23,571 bases of DNA from Spirogloea muscicola (Eukaryota; Streptophyta; Zygnematophyceae; Spirogloeales; Spirogloeaceae), in contig WELB01000402.1 of NCBI GenBank assembly GCA_009602725.1, positions 1 to 23,571 of the forward strand. The letters are read 5' to 3'. Each line of letters starts with the position of its first letter. Position 1 is the stretch's first letter. The notes under the pieces were generated by a model. That model made no database searches. It saw only the letters and a program-made list of their open reading frames with translations, and had not been told where the DNA came from. Below, one piece after another: positions 10,190-20,835 of this stretch. Made by a program: the position numbers and the translations under genes.

Positions 10190-12985
10190 TTAAATACGCT
10201 TCACAATCTGCACCACATCCTCGTCCGCCAGCTCGTGCTCCTGCCAGGCAGCCAATCTCCCCCCATCTCAGTCACGAGTCAACCGCATGAAGCACCGGCA
10301 GCGAATGAGTGTTGAGACGCGAGGACCTACCTTGCCTACCCGCTGCGGCTTGTGCTTTGCACTGGAACCCCACACCAGCGCGCTGTGCCACACCCACAGG
10401 CAAGCCCAACAGGCAGGCTCAGTCAGTGTCACGTGACAAAAGTTTCTAGGTAATGTTGTGCCCACAACATGCACACCATGGTTGCACTAGCTGAGTACTG
10501 CCGCGAGCCCGCCAGGCTCAGCAGGCCAAAAGTGTGCCACTCACTATTTGAGCTGCTTTGCCATGTCCTTGTGGATGCGGACGCAGAAATCTTCCACCGT
10601 GCACTTGTGTGCCGGCAGGATGACCTGCAAGCGGCAACAGGGAGGCGCAAGGAGCGGCACTGACTTAGAGGGGAGCTTGTCTTGAGCACCCAAAGATGCC
10701 ACATGATCGCCATCAGCCCAAAGCCTCCTGTCAGCAGATTCTTTGTTGCAGTGAGGGACGCGAGCGCAAGGACCAGCCTGTGCACGCCGTTCATGTCAAT
10801 ACCTGTAAGCAGGCAAGCAAGCCTGGGCGTGGTCGAGCCCCACTGGCGGCTCGTTCAGTCCTCAAAGGGTTCAGGGTCTAGGGTCGTCATACGTACCGGG
10901 TCATCATAATCAGGATTAACGCCCCGCGGCTTCGTATACACCCGAATGAGGTCGAGGTACTCCCACACCTTCTCCAGCAGACCATCAAGGTTCCACTCCA
11001 AGTGGGCACTGTAGCCAACCATGCCATCATCAGAGCTCCTGGACCCCTCAGACTTGCCCACTCTGTCGCACGTGACTTAGCCCAGCCTCACACTGAAGAG
11101 GGAGGTGTATGGGAGACTTACGCAGTGGGCCGGCATGCTGACTTGCAGACTGAATATGATTGAATCGCTTACAATTGCTAACAAGCAGAGGTCGCCGACT
11201 GCAAGGAGGTAGAGGAGGCAGAGGCGCCGCACCTGACGGGGCAGTAGTGGGGCAACCGGTCCAGGACCTCCAGCTCCTCCACAGTGATCTGGTCAATCTT
11301 GTTCACGGCGTAGACACACGGTATGTACACGCGATTGCCCTCGATCACGTCAATCAAGTCGTCTACATTCGCATCGTAACGAAGGCTTATGTCGGCATTG
11401 TGTATCCTGTACTCGCCACAGATGGTCTTGCAGGTGTCCAAGTCGAGGTAGGTCGGCGTGATCGTGGAAGACAGGCTGATGCCGCCTTTTTCTTTCCGCC
11501 TGAATGTCAGGTTAGGCGGCTGTTGATTGAGCCTGCGGGTGGGACAGGTTGAGTGGTCAGCTGGATAGCTGGCGGCACAGCCCAACTGCAGGCAGCTCCC
11601 GGAACAGCTGGGACCTCGTGAATGAAACCCTGGTTGACCTGTGAAACCACCGTGACTGTGAGCATTTCTGCACCAGAGTTGGACACACGGATGCACCTGA
11701 TGCCAAAGCCTTCGAGCTCCTTCTCAATCAGGCGCTTGTGAGTGATGGGCTTGATGGCGTCGAGCACGATGATGATGCAGTTGCAGGTCCGGGCAGTGGA
11801 GATGACCTGCAAGCAGACAGCAGGGCAGCACCATGAAGGGCGCCCGGAGGGGGTGGGAGAGGGTTTTACGGTCGGCAGGGCAGCAGTCCTCGTGGCATGG
11901 TGCTGCGAGCAAGTCACGAGCACAGCAATCTCGCCCATGCAAGCCCCACCTGCCGACCCCGACCCTTGCCGTCCTTGGCACCTTCAATGATTCCAGGCAG
12001 ATCGAGTAGCTGTGCCACACAAACACCCAGCAGTGCAGTCACGACCAGCAAGTCGCCAGTCCGACACGAGTAGCTCGCCAGCTCGCCATCACGTGTCAGA
12101 GATTGCGGGGACACATTGTTTGATGCAGGTGTACATGCAAGCGTCCGCGGAGCGAGAACAGCAGCAAAGCAACACCTGTGCTGCACCTGGATCTTTGCTC
12201 CTCGGTAGCGGATGACTCCTGGAACACAGGTGAGCGTCGTGAACTCGTACGAGGCCACCTGCACGACGACCGGTATGACATCTCATCGGTCGCTTCGGTC
12301 GCGGCACTCGCTCAACTCCCTCCCCACCTTACCTTGACGGCAAGAGCAGCTGGCAGCGCTAGGGGCACACTGTGAAGCGGCTTTGAGGATGGACAGGGCG
12401 AGCAGGGTGTGGGAGTGGAGGGGAGAGTAGGGCCGGCAGGCTCGCCTCGGAGAAGGTGCCGGTGAGCTTGTTGAGCAGGGTGGACTTGCCGACGGAGGGG
12501 AAGCCCACGAGGCCGACGCGCGAGTCCCCGCTCTTGGTCACGTCGAACCCCGCGCCCTCGCCAGCCTTGCCGCCCGAGGAAGGCGCCAGGATCTCGCGGC
12601 GCAGCTTCGCCAGCTTGGCCTGCAGCGAGACGCGTGCGACGCTCGGAGTCTCGTGAGCTGCCGGGTGGGCTCTGTGGGCTCGGAGGCAGCCCAAGGGTGC
12701 GCGGCACAGCGGCGGGGCTCCGAGGCAGGGGTGAGCACGGTGGCGGGACCTTGAGCAGGCCGAGGTGGTTGGACGTCGCCTTGTTCTTCTGCGTCTTGGC
12801 CATCTGCGCGCAGGCAGCCGGTGGCGCTGGGAGCTCGCGCCTGGCGGCACGGCGAGCTGCTCCCGCGCGAGCGGCTGCTCGCAGCGCGCGGGCCGGCGCA
12901 GGCGGCGGGCCGGAAGCCTGCAGGAGGCCCGCAGGAGCCGCACCTCGTCCTCGATGTCCTTGATTTTCTGCATGACGGTAGCCAT
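10190..12985 (-). CDS. DRG1: Developmentally regulated GTP-binding protein, DRG1 type
   Basis: DRG1 is a conserved cytosolic Obg-HflX-related GTPase linked to translating ribosomes and usually partnered by a DFRP protein. Eleven exons, in coding order 12985-12944, 12803-12750, 12619-12446, 12258-12187, 12009-11950, 11806-11697, 11532-11233, 11008-10897, 10624-10545, 10382-10331 and 10240-10190, give 368 aa, the family's normal length. The N-terminus [14 protein letters not shown] leads into an ARTQKNKAT-like helix. G1 GFPSVGKS is at 71-78, G3 DLPG at 117-120, G4 NKID at 248-251 and G5 SAH at 271-273. [11 protein letters not shown] marks the DRG1 rather than the DRG2 branch. The C-terminal TGS domain holds [17 protein letters not shown] and ends [16 protein letters not shown]. 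Introns are 90-272 nt. Intron 3 (12445-12259) starts with GC. The start codon overlaps that of the divergent ATP synthase gene; the second ATG, at 12973, is an alternative. Confidence 0.95.
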
Positions 12986-12986
12986 G
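12983..12986. other. Overlapping start codons of DRG1 and ATP synthase d
   Basis: The palindrome CCATGG (12982-12987) contains the minus-strand ATG of DRG1 (12985-12983) and the plus-strand ATG of ATP synthase subunit d (12984-12986). If both are used, there is no intergenic promoter between the coding regions: each gene's 5' untranslated region and promoter must lie in the other's coding or intron DNA, or in unseen upstream exons. Confidence 0.7.
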
Positions 12987-14277
12987 GCGGCGGCGGGGGC
13001 GGCGACGGCGGCGGCGGAGGCGGAGGCGGAGGCGGCGGCGGCGGCNCTTCGCGCCGCGACGCGCACCGCCGCGGCGGCGGCGGCGCGCCTGGACTGGGAC
13101 CTGCTGGGCAAGGTGGTCACCTCCGACGACGGCCGCCGCGAGCTCGCCGCCCTGCGCCGCGCGCTCGCCGAGGCCAACGACGCTCTCCAGTCCAAGTTTG
13201 CCGCCGTGAGCAGCCCCCCCCCATGCTCGCGCGCGCCGCCTTCCCCTCGCAGGCCGGCGCCTCTGACGCCCGCGCCGCGCCGGCGGCCGTGGCGCGCGCG
13301 CAGAAGCCGGTGTCGATCGACTGGAAGGCGTGCCGCGAGAAGCTCAACCCCAAGGTCGTCGACATCTTCCACAAGGCCTTCGACGGTCAGCTGCGCCCTG
13401 CGGTCGCCCACCGCCGCCGGGCTGCTTCCACCAGGCGGCCTCACGGCGCTCCCCGCTCCACCCTTGCTTCCTGCATGCTTTGGGCGCCGCTGCCCTCTCC
13501 CGTGCTCCCGAAGGCCCCCCCTGCGCAAGATCACACCATCCGCTGGTGAAGCATTCTGCCACTCCCGGAAGCAGCTGCAGGCGCAACCCTACTGAAGCAG
13601 TTTTCTGCCGCCGCTGCCTCCAGGCCTCCAGATCCCCGACTTCGAGGACAACCTCAGCGGCGAGTACAAGAAGAAGCATGAGGAGCTGGTGAGACCCGAC
13701 GGACCGTCCTCGTGCCGCGGACCCACGTGCAAGTGCATGGCTGCTTGCTGTAGACATGCGCTCGCTGTGACGTGTTTCGGGTCCCTCCTGTGCACTCGAC
13801 TTGGGTCAGACGCCCGCAGCTGAAGCCTCCATGCCGGGGCGTGCTCCAGATGGTCAAGGCCACCGAAGCTGAGGAGTTCTCCAAGAAAGAAACCGTCAGG
13901 TTGCAGGCGGAGCTCGACAAGGTCAGGCAGACTAAGGTATGCACCCTCCCAAAGAGTATCCCCCTGGCGGGACATGCAATGCATTTGGTGATCGGAGCTC
14001 ACTGCCAATCGCGAAACACTGCCAGGCAGTGCACAAGTCTGCTTAGTTGTTCAATGAGTCCTGTTCTTTTGTGCCTCAGCTTCCTGGATGTGCCTTCTCC
14101 AGTTGTCAGCTTGAGTCAGCTCTCATGGATGGAAGCTATCTCGGCTTGCACCACTTGCCGCTGTGCGCCGAGCAGGAGGCCATCAAGGACATGACGGTGG
14201 ATGAGTACCTCGCTAAGAACCCCAACATCAGGGCCAAGATTGACAAGGAAATTGAGGAGCACAATTGGGGATACTAG
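12984..14277 (+). CDS. ATPQ: Mitochondrial ATP synthase subunit d
   Basis: Subunit d is part of the peripheral stalk of mitochondrial F1Fo ATP synthase. The exons are 12984-13205, 13304-13385, 13624-13688, 13850-13936 and 14176-14277, giving 185 aa; plant subunit d is near 168. The conserved core starts at [11 protein letters not shown] and continues [49 protein letters not shown] and a charged coiled-coil-like stretch. It ends [11 protein letters not shown] and IEEHNWGY, the signature C-terminus of the plant protein. The first 37 or so residues are almost all Ala, Glu, Arg and Thr, encoded by a GCG/GAG microsatellite. They include the ambiguous base 13046, which falls in the third position of a GCN codon and so still reads Ala. 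For exon 2 I prefer the acceptor at 13303 (98-nt intron) over 13252 (47 nt), because it restores the family's spacing between KF and IDW. Confidence 0.93.
12987..13095 (+). repeat. GCG/GAG low-complexity repeat
   Basis: A run of GCG, GAG and GGC triplets encodes the Ala/Glu-rich leader of ATP synthase subunit d. It contains the ambiguous base at 13046. Length errors in assembly are plausible in such DNA, although the reading frame is intact on both sides. Confidence 0.8.
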
Positions 14278-16794
14278 TGCGCTGGGGCTGCCACTTGACG
14301 AGGCATTGTCAAATGCTGCTTGCTCTCTGCGTGCCCTTGTTGCATCAGATACCTGGAGTCAGACCGGCACATAATGTATAACCACTGGCATATATATATG
14401 CATGGAGTATGGGTCGCATGTTCTTCCAACTCTGAATCTTTGACCCGCGCTGGCTGAAGCTTCGGACTACGTGTGCGTTTGCACCACACCCACTTTCTCT
14501 GGTCCATTCCCTTCTAGCTTTGGCCTCATACGGTTGGACGAACGGGGTTGGACGTGGGGAACCTGCACTAGAGACGAGCTGCGGAGGGTCTCCTATATGG
14601 TTCAATGCTGATTCCAGACACAGTCACAGGCTGTCCACCCATAGTAACCGAACTTGTGACAGCCGTAATTGCAGCACTTTCAAGGACAGACAATGCCTGT
14701 GCTGCCAAATGCGTGCAGAGGATTGTATCTGACTGTCATGCGGGCTGGTGTCTGAGATTTCTTACATAATAGCTCATCTGCCAAGATTCATAAGCCACTG
14801 CCTGGCCTTCTTCAAGTGCTGAGGTGCAAGGGAAGGCACCATATCCCAGTCAACAATGAGCGGCTGTGATTTTTTAGCAGCCTTGACTCACATGCCTCAA
14901 GTACTCCATTGGCAGCCAATAGGTGCAAGCCAAGTCAGTTCTTGATGTTGGCGAAGCCAAGACTCCCACCTGCTCAGACAGGGCATGCTATTGTCAACAG
15001 CAGCTGCTCAACATACAGATGTGGGAGATTTGGCCCTCGTCTCCATTTCCCTGGGACTCCTCCGTCAGGGCGGCTGCAACCTCAATGACTAATGTGGATC
15101 AGCGATGGTTGTGAAGCAGCTAACAAGGGTGCACAATCTGACCAGCCGTTTCGTGATGGTGCCAACAGCACATGCTTAAGACACACATGTGGCCCAGGCA
15201 AGAACAAAGACCAAACGGCCAACTGAAGGATTGTAATTCCGTCATTGCAGTATCCACAGCATTGGCTGCACTACAATGTTGACACTTGATATGGTAGGGG
15301 GTTCACGAGTCGTTCTCTGTGCGTGTTACTCATGGTCTCTACAATGTGGGTACCAATCCGTCCGACAGGATGCCAAACCACTGTGCGAGGATCTCGAGAC
15401 AAGTCCTGGATTAGGCCCTATTACCAACTCACAGGGTCGGCCCTTTTATGGTGCACCAAGTTGCACCGTGCCAGAAGAAACCGCCATTTGAAATGTCTAT
15501 TGTAATAAGAGTGCACCGGCACGCTTTGAAACACTGGGCTGTCAGCTGCATGCTGTTGTTCTGAGTCGTTGCGGTGTTGGGATGCACAGAAGTTGCTGTT
15601 CCAGTCCATCTTGGCGGCCCATGCAGGTGCAACGATCATGGTAAGCTTAGCTTCATTGAAGCGCTCTCTATTGTAGGGATTGGTCACAGGCCGGCACAAC
15701 ATAAACACCAGCAAACTCGATGCTGCCTGCTAAGGGAGCCAGACTTCTAACCCCCTCAGCAAGAACCGCTCTTTCTCTCACTAGCCAACGCATCTGCCAG
15801 TCAACACGGTCGGCAACGAAGGGTTGTTGGACTTATGGCGTGGACTGTTCGGTGGCCCCTCCCTCCCATGCCAAACCCGATGGATGTAAGACTTGACGGC
15901 TCACCACGAACTTCTTGGTCCTGCACCTGCCCAAGCCCGTCGTCCGCCACGGGCAACTGGATGTGGCGGTGTGCTGACAGGCTGAACAGCTGCCTTGTTT
16001 TAGAGGGCGACCCACGCGCATAGCACAACTCCGTCATTTTGCTAGGTGATAGGCGTAGCGAAGGTGCTCACACCTGAAGGAGGAGCTCCTGCTCGAATTA
16101 GCTTACAGCGGCTATCTGAGGGCCTCGCGCTGTCTACAACCTAAGTGAAAGTGGATTATGTCAGAATTGCGGGACGTGCCAATCTGTGCTTGATATGCCA
16201 AATGCGGCGCCAACGGATTTACATGCAGTGAGTCCGTCGAAGCCAGAGGCCCAGGTTTGAGCTCTCACACGTGTTGTCCAGGTTGCCATGGCACTAAAGA
16301 CTTGGCCATCCCGAATGTGGATGCTGTGGACTCTTGAGAGAAAGCGAAAGAAAGTACTAGCAGTGGTACTGCAACGTCCTGATAGTGCTCCCTGAGGCGT
16401 TCAATACCTGAATGTCGATGCTCGAGAAGAATCAATCCTGGGGCTTCCGATACCCTGCAAGCTTCCCCAACCACACTTCCCACCCATCTGCCCCTGTACG
16501 GTTGTCCTTTCATGTTCCAAGATTCTCCCCTTCACGTCGTGTAGACTGCATATCTGCTCGGCTGACACGGGCTATTGACATCAGAGTGCAGTTGACATTG
16601 CGTATAACAGCACCACATCAAGTAGGTACGAGGAATACCAGAAGCTGAAGCCGTTCGCTGACTCAGTGATCTGCTCTTTGCACGGGCTGTGGTGTCCAAT
16701 ATGTTTACGAAGTCATGTGTGCTCGACAATGAGCCGAGCTGCAGAGTCGCGAGCACGGTATCCACCTAGGCCGGCAACTCAATGAGTCCCGTAA
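14278..16794. other. Convergent intergenic region, ATP synthase d to DGK
   Basis: These 2.5 kb lie between two converging genes and hold their 3' untranslated regions. I found no open frame with a recognisable family, no tRNA-like B box, no hairpin-repeat copy and no other strong repeat. The base composition is visibly less GC-rich than the exons. I see nothing else to annotate. Confidence 0.55.
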
Positions 16795-19700
16795 CTATCC
16801 TTTGAGGACGCGGGACTTCGCCAAAGCGACCATCTGGGACTGCTCAGAGGACCTTGTAACCTGGATCACAGTGGGCTGGCCAGGTTGTCTCGCCAGCGGT
16901 TGCTGCCAGGGCTCCCCGTCTATCTGCAGGTATGCACGCTTTCGCACCTCCCCGTGCAGCTCAAATCGCACAGCCCTAGCCTGTGGCCACAGTCAAGACG
17001 GTGTCACCAGCCCCTGTCCATCTCGCTTGCTGAAATGCAAGTCCTTGAGTAGGTCCACAAACGAGTACGTGACCACAGAGCGTGGGCGATACGGTCTGCG
17101 ACAGGGCAACTTGCAGGCATTGGGTACACTACAACTTGAGGCAGGTCAAGCGGAGCACGGTGAGGTAGGCGTGTGATGAGGACCTGCGCAAGGCGGGTAG
17201 CATGCGTCCACTTCCACATCACCACAACAGTGTGCCAGCCGCCTCGCAAGCCCACCAGCTCTAGAAGCCCATCATTGACCCGAGCTTCCACCCAGCTGTT
17301 CTGCGCAATCAGCGGCCAACCTCCATAACCGTCAAGTCCTCCGGCATGAAAGACTGCCTGATGTGCGAGCCTGGAGTCGGACCCTTGCACAAGCAGAGTG
17401 CAGCAAGCCGAGCACCCAGGCGGCAGCAGTGCCAGTACTTTGTCGAGCTGCTTAGTGTGGGGCTTGCCCCAGGGGTCCCGACCGCCAGCATAGCTCTGGA
17501 GATTCAAGATGATGACGGAGCGGAACCTGGCAAACAAGTAGGGGAGACAACATCAGCTGCTGTGCAACACACCACTGCATCACATGCTACTGGCAGGCAT
17601 CTAATGCTCTGACGGCGTGCACATGTGGACTGCGGATTGTAAAATTGTGGATTGCGGCCATGACTTCCGACTGTGTGTGCGTATGTCGTCCGAGCGAGAC
17701 TCCCTAGTGTGATCCTTGGGTCGGGTTGGGTTGGGTTGGTGCCAGTGCGTGTGCTACTCTCAAGCATACCATGGTTGCTTAGGTCCCAACGGAGGGCTAT
17801 ACACACGACATAGAGGAGGCGGTTGTCACATACGTTGGCGGCAGGAAGAGCTCTTCCCACGGGCCTCCATCTGCCTTCTGTATGGTGATGCGGACTACTG
17901 TCGCCAGGCCTCTGCGGGAAGTAAGGTTGAGGACAAGCCACTGCTGTCAGGCCACTGCCTCCCACAGCTTGAGCTTCTCGTAAAGGGACCTGCAGGTGAT
18001 GCAGGTCCCGCAGGTGATGCAGGAGAAGGGGATGGCATGGAAGGCGCTTGTGTGCCTGGCACGCGGATGGGTCGAACATGGGGTGCAGAACCAGCCCTGC
18101 CCGCATCCATAGCAGGTGTAGATCATCTGAAGAGCAAGACCAGTGTGGGGGAACACTCCTTACGATCAGGAAATCAGCGTGAACTGAGAGGGCATCAGAT
18201 GCAGGCCTCAACCTTCCAGCTGGTTGTCAAAGGAGGCAAGCGAGAAGACCAGGGCAGCCGGGGCGGCGATAAAATCTGTACCTGATTGGCGATGGGCCCC
18301 CGCGCCAGCCATGGCTTCAATTCACGCAGATGATGGAAACCGTAAGTGACCTGAGCATCCATGCCTGCAAAGGGCCGCCGTTGATCGTCTTGTCAGGCTC
18401 GTCGCTCGAGGCTGCAAGGTGTCGCTCCTGGGCTGAAAGGACAGGCCAGGTTTGCAGGCAGGAGAGGATGGCTCTCTGGGGGCCTTGCGAGTGCAGTCTA
18501 CCAAGCCGCCTTGCCCAGGAATCATTCATGGCTGTTGGGATGCGACGGCCGCACCAATGCTCATGTAGTTCCAGAAGGAGCCCACAAACTCGTCCTTCTC
18601 GGCATCCTTACCATTCTGTGACAAGCAACAAGAGCACGAGGTGGCCACCAGCAACACGGCCATGTGAGCCTCCCAAGAAATTGACCTCGTAAGCAGTCGC
18701 TGTTGTGCATCAGCACCGCATGCAGGACGAGATCAAAGTGGGCTGCTAGGCATGTGCTGCGAGTGCTTGGCTTCTTCCTACCCTCGAGCATTCTGAGCAA
18801 GTGGGAGCTCAGCGCGGCTGCCTGACAGCTACGTCTGCAGGGCTGTGCACGCATCCTCGACACAAGGGTACAGATGGATGATATGCTGTGCTGGGAGCTG
18901 GCGAGCGCACAAGGTGTGTGGAGGGGGCCACGCTACACACCTCCTCGGCCTCCACCGGCACATGGTGCTGCGCATGCATGGCGTGTGGCAGCTTCAGAGG
19001 TGCCCCTCGCGCCTCCTCCGGCGGCAGCACAAGGACCTGCCAGCTGCTCCTCCCGGCGGCCCGGCCCTTCGCCAGCAGGATGAGCCACCCGGTCGCCAGT
19101 GGGGCCGTAGACTCGCGAGCAGGCTGCCTGCTCGCCTGTCGAGGCTTGCAAAGGAGAGCGAGCTGCTGGCCAGGCCCTCACCTGTCCAGGGGCACCTCCG
19201 CAGCCTCCGCCGCGGCGAGCAGCCGCTTCCGGACCACCTTCTGCTCGGCCGAGGGGAAGCCCCCTCCCTGCAGTCGCAGCAGATGCGGCCGGGCGGGAGC
19301 CGCATCGGGCCAGTGCAGGCGACACAGGCTAGGCAGTCACCGGGGAGGTGTGGGCGGGCTTGCACGGGCTCTGCTGCGGGCAACGCTGCAGCCAGAGCGC
19401 GGCAGGCGCGCGCCGCCGCACCCAGCCGAAGGACCGGGACAGGTCGTTGCCGGTGCCCAGCGGGATGGCGGCGCAGGGCAGCCGCGGCAGGCCGGGGACG
19501 AGCGCGCGCACGGAGGTGACCGAGGCCAGGACCCAGCCCAGCGTGCCGTCGCCTCCTGCCACCTGCCAGCGAAGCGAGGCGGGAGCAGGGCGTGACTGGC
19601 ACCCGGCGTGGTCGCGGCAGCCTGGCTCCGCGCAGCGAGCTCGGGAGCCACCATGGCGCCCCCAGGCCGAGCGATCCGAGCGCCGGCTGCGGGCTGGTAC

Positions 19701-19941
19701 CGGCAGCAGCAGCGGGGGGGCTGCGCACCAGCAAGCGGAGGTTGCGGAGGACGGCGTCGGCGCAGGCGTCGCCCGCGGCGGCCAGGCGGAGGAGGCAGCG
19801 GGCCGCGTGCTCGAGCACGTCCGTGGGCTTGCTCTCGGCCAGGTCGTACACCTGGGCACGCGCGCGCTCACCGGGCGGCTGCGGCCTGATCTGGAGCGGC
19901 GGTGGCGGCGGCGGCGGCGGCGGCGGCGCGGCGGCAAGCAT
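16795..19941 (-). CDS. Diacylglycerol kinase, plant type (5' end uncertain)
   Basis: The enzyme phosphorylates diacylglycerol to phosphatidic acid in lipid signalling. Eleven exons, in coding order 19941-19729, 19562-19422, 19267-19182, 19043-18941, 18615-18555, 18364-18282, 18126-17990, 17911-17834, 17526-17439, 17300-17184 and 16980-16795, give 430 aa with consistent phases. The catalytic domain has the ATP-site motif GGDGTLGW at 74-81, then PLGTGNDLSRSFGWGGGFP. The accessory domain shows LDSW, FWNYMSIGMDAQVTYGFH, YGCGQGWFCTPC, VIILNLQSYAGGRDPWG, VNDGLLELVG and RFELHGEVRKRAYLQIDGEPW. All are hallmarks of plant DGKs. No C1 zinc finger was found. Oddities: a polyproline run near residues 6-15; no clear FINSKSGGR motif, which should precede QVYDL; and a Cys-rich insert CITCGTCITC in exon 7 made by an 18-bp duplication. 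The true first exon is probably upstream of 19941, near the ambiguous base 20164. Confidence 0.92.
17986..18021 (-). repeat. 18-bp tandem duplication in DGK exon 7
   Basis: Two 18-bp units (17986-18003 and 18004-18021) differ at two bases. On the coding strand they read CITCGT and CITC plus AGGTCC. The second unit contains the exon 7 donor (AG|GTCC), while the first has GGGACC there and no GT. The duplication is in frame and gives a CxxCxxCxxC string. Confidence 0.8.
19896..19936 (-). repeat. GGC microsatellite encoding polyproline
   Basis: A GGC/GGT run on the plus strand reads as about ten consecutive prolines in the DGK frame, directly after the first in-frame ATG (19941). Its length is likely variable, and it makes the 5' model of DGK uncertain. 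Confidence 0.75.
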
Positions 19942-20200
19942 CCCCTCTGCCGGCGACGACGAGGTGCTGCTGGCTTTGGCGCCCGGGCGACGCCCGGACG
20001 AAATTGAGGTTATGAATGCCTACCTGTGGGCGCAGCCTGAGCTGCGCGCCGGCAAGGCTGATGCTCTCGACTGGCCCGCTCGCTCGCAGGTCGCCTCGCC
20101 AGCGGACTCGCTACTGTTGGCGAGCTCAATTGGGCTTCCCGGAGTCGGCCGTCGGCCGTCGGCNGGCGGGCGGAGGCGGCGCGGCGGCCATGCCGGCGAG
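19942..20200 (-). other. Possible N-terminal coding region of DGK
   Basis: The frame of exon 1 stays open upstream to about 20019 and reads AFITSISSGRRPGA, which partly resembles the FINSKSGGRxG motif expected at this place but lacks its Asn and Lys. A TAG just upstream (20022-20020) could be the end of an acceptor. An ATG in GGCATGGCC context lies at 20191-20189 beside the ambiguous base 20164, but its frame meets TGA before any good donor. The region is not resolvable by eye. Confidence 0.35.
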
Positions 20201-20357
20201 CGCGGCTACCGTGTCATGCCTGGCTTTGGCTTTGGCTTAGCCGCCCTGCATTGCTACTGTTTCCTGTGCGCGTGCCCTCTCTCCGCGGCTGCCCGGGGCT
20301 GGAGCTGGTTTGCGCGCGCGCGCGCCCATTCGCAGAAGAGAAGTGCGCGCCCATAGA

Positions 20358-20735
20358 GAAGAGGGGCTGGCAAAGCCAGCCCAAAAAAGAATGGACAGTG
20401 TCCAAAGCCAAATGAAGAGGAGCCGGAAAGCGGACTACACTACAAAACACTGCAGAACACAGAGACGATGCAGAGGGAAGCTCAGTACCCACGAGTGAGC
20501 AACATCAGGTCTGAGTAGCTCGCTGCAGGGAAAGAGGCACTCCGCCGAGACCCAGAGGCGACGGCCATAGCACGGCCTGCTCGCGTGTGGACGGCGTGGG
20601 CAAGGGAATATTGAAGCGATTCGCAGAAGCCACGTAGAGTAGTAGTTCCGTGTTTCTGCACATTCCCCACCCTTGCGGACCTTGTTGGGAGGCATTCTTT
20701 TGGGGCTGGCCTCTTCCAGCCATCGCCTTCATTTA
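20358..20735. mobile_element. Short terminal-inverted-repeat element 1 (MITE-like)
   Basis: The left end carries a perfect hairpin GGGCTGGC-AAA-GCCAGCCC (20364-20382) followed by AAAAAAGAATGGACAGTGTCC. The right end is its inverse, GGCATTCTTTTGGGGCTGGC then CTCTTCCAGCC (about 20685-20721). The ends thus form inverted repeats of about 30 bp, each with its own hairpin, around some 300 bp of non-coding DNA. I see no transposase. Target-site duplications are not evident by eye. Confidence 0.55.
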
Positions 20736-20835
20736 GAAGAATCATTCGAGGGGCTCATCGTTTCGTCTGTGTGGGGCGAGGGACAGAAGTGCGCGAGAGG
20801 CTGTGCAAACTGGACAAACAGCGGAAAAAGTGAAT

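Noticed and set aside
13206-13303. Shorter intron ending at 13252 in ATP synthase d
   Set aside because: The CCCCTCGCAG acceptor is good, but the intron would be 47 nt, far below all others here, and would add 17 low-complexity residues where the family has none. It remains possible.
12359-13534. 391-codon minus-strand open frame across DRG1 and the ATP synthase d 5' exons
   Set aside because: It only fuses DRG1 exons 1 and 3 with introns and the antisense of ATP synthase d. The conserved DRG1 residues change frame at the introns, so it is not one gene.
19592-20356. 254-codon plus-strand frame over the DGK 5' exons
   Set aside because: Most of it is the shadow of the DGK exons carrying GGDGT-upstream and QVYDL sequence. 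Only the part near 19950-20080 is kept as a low-interest question.
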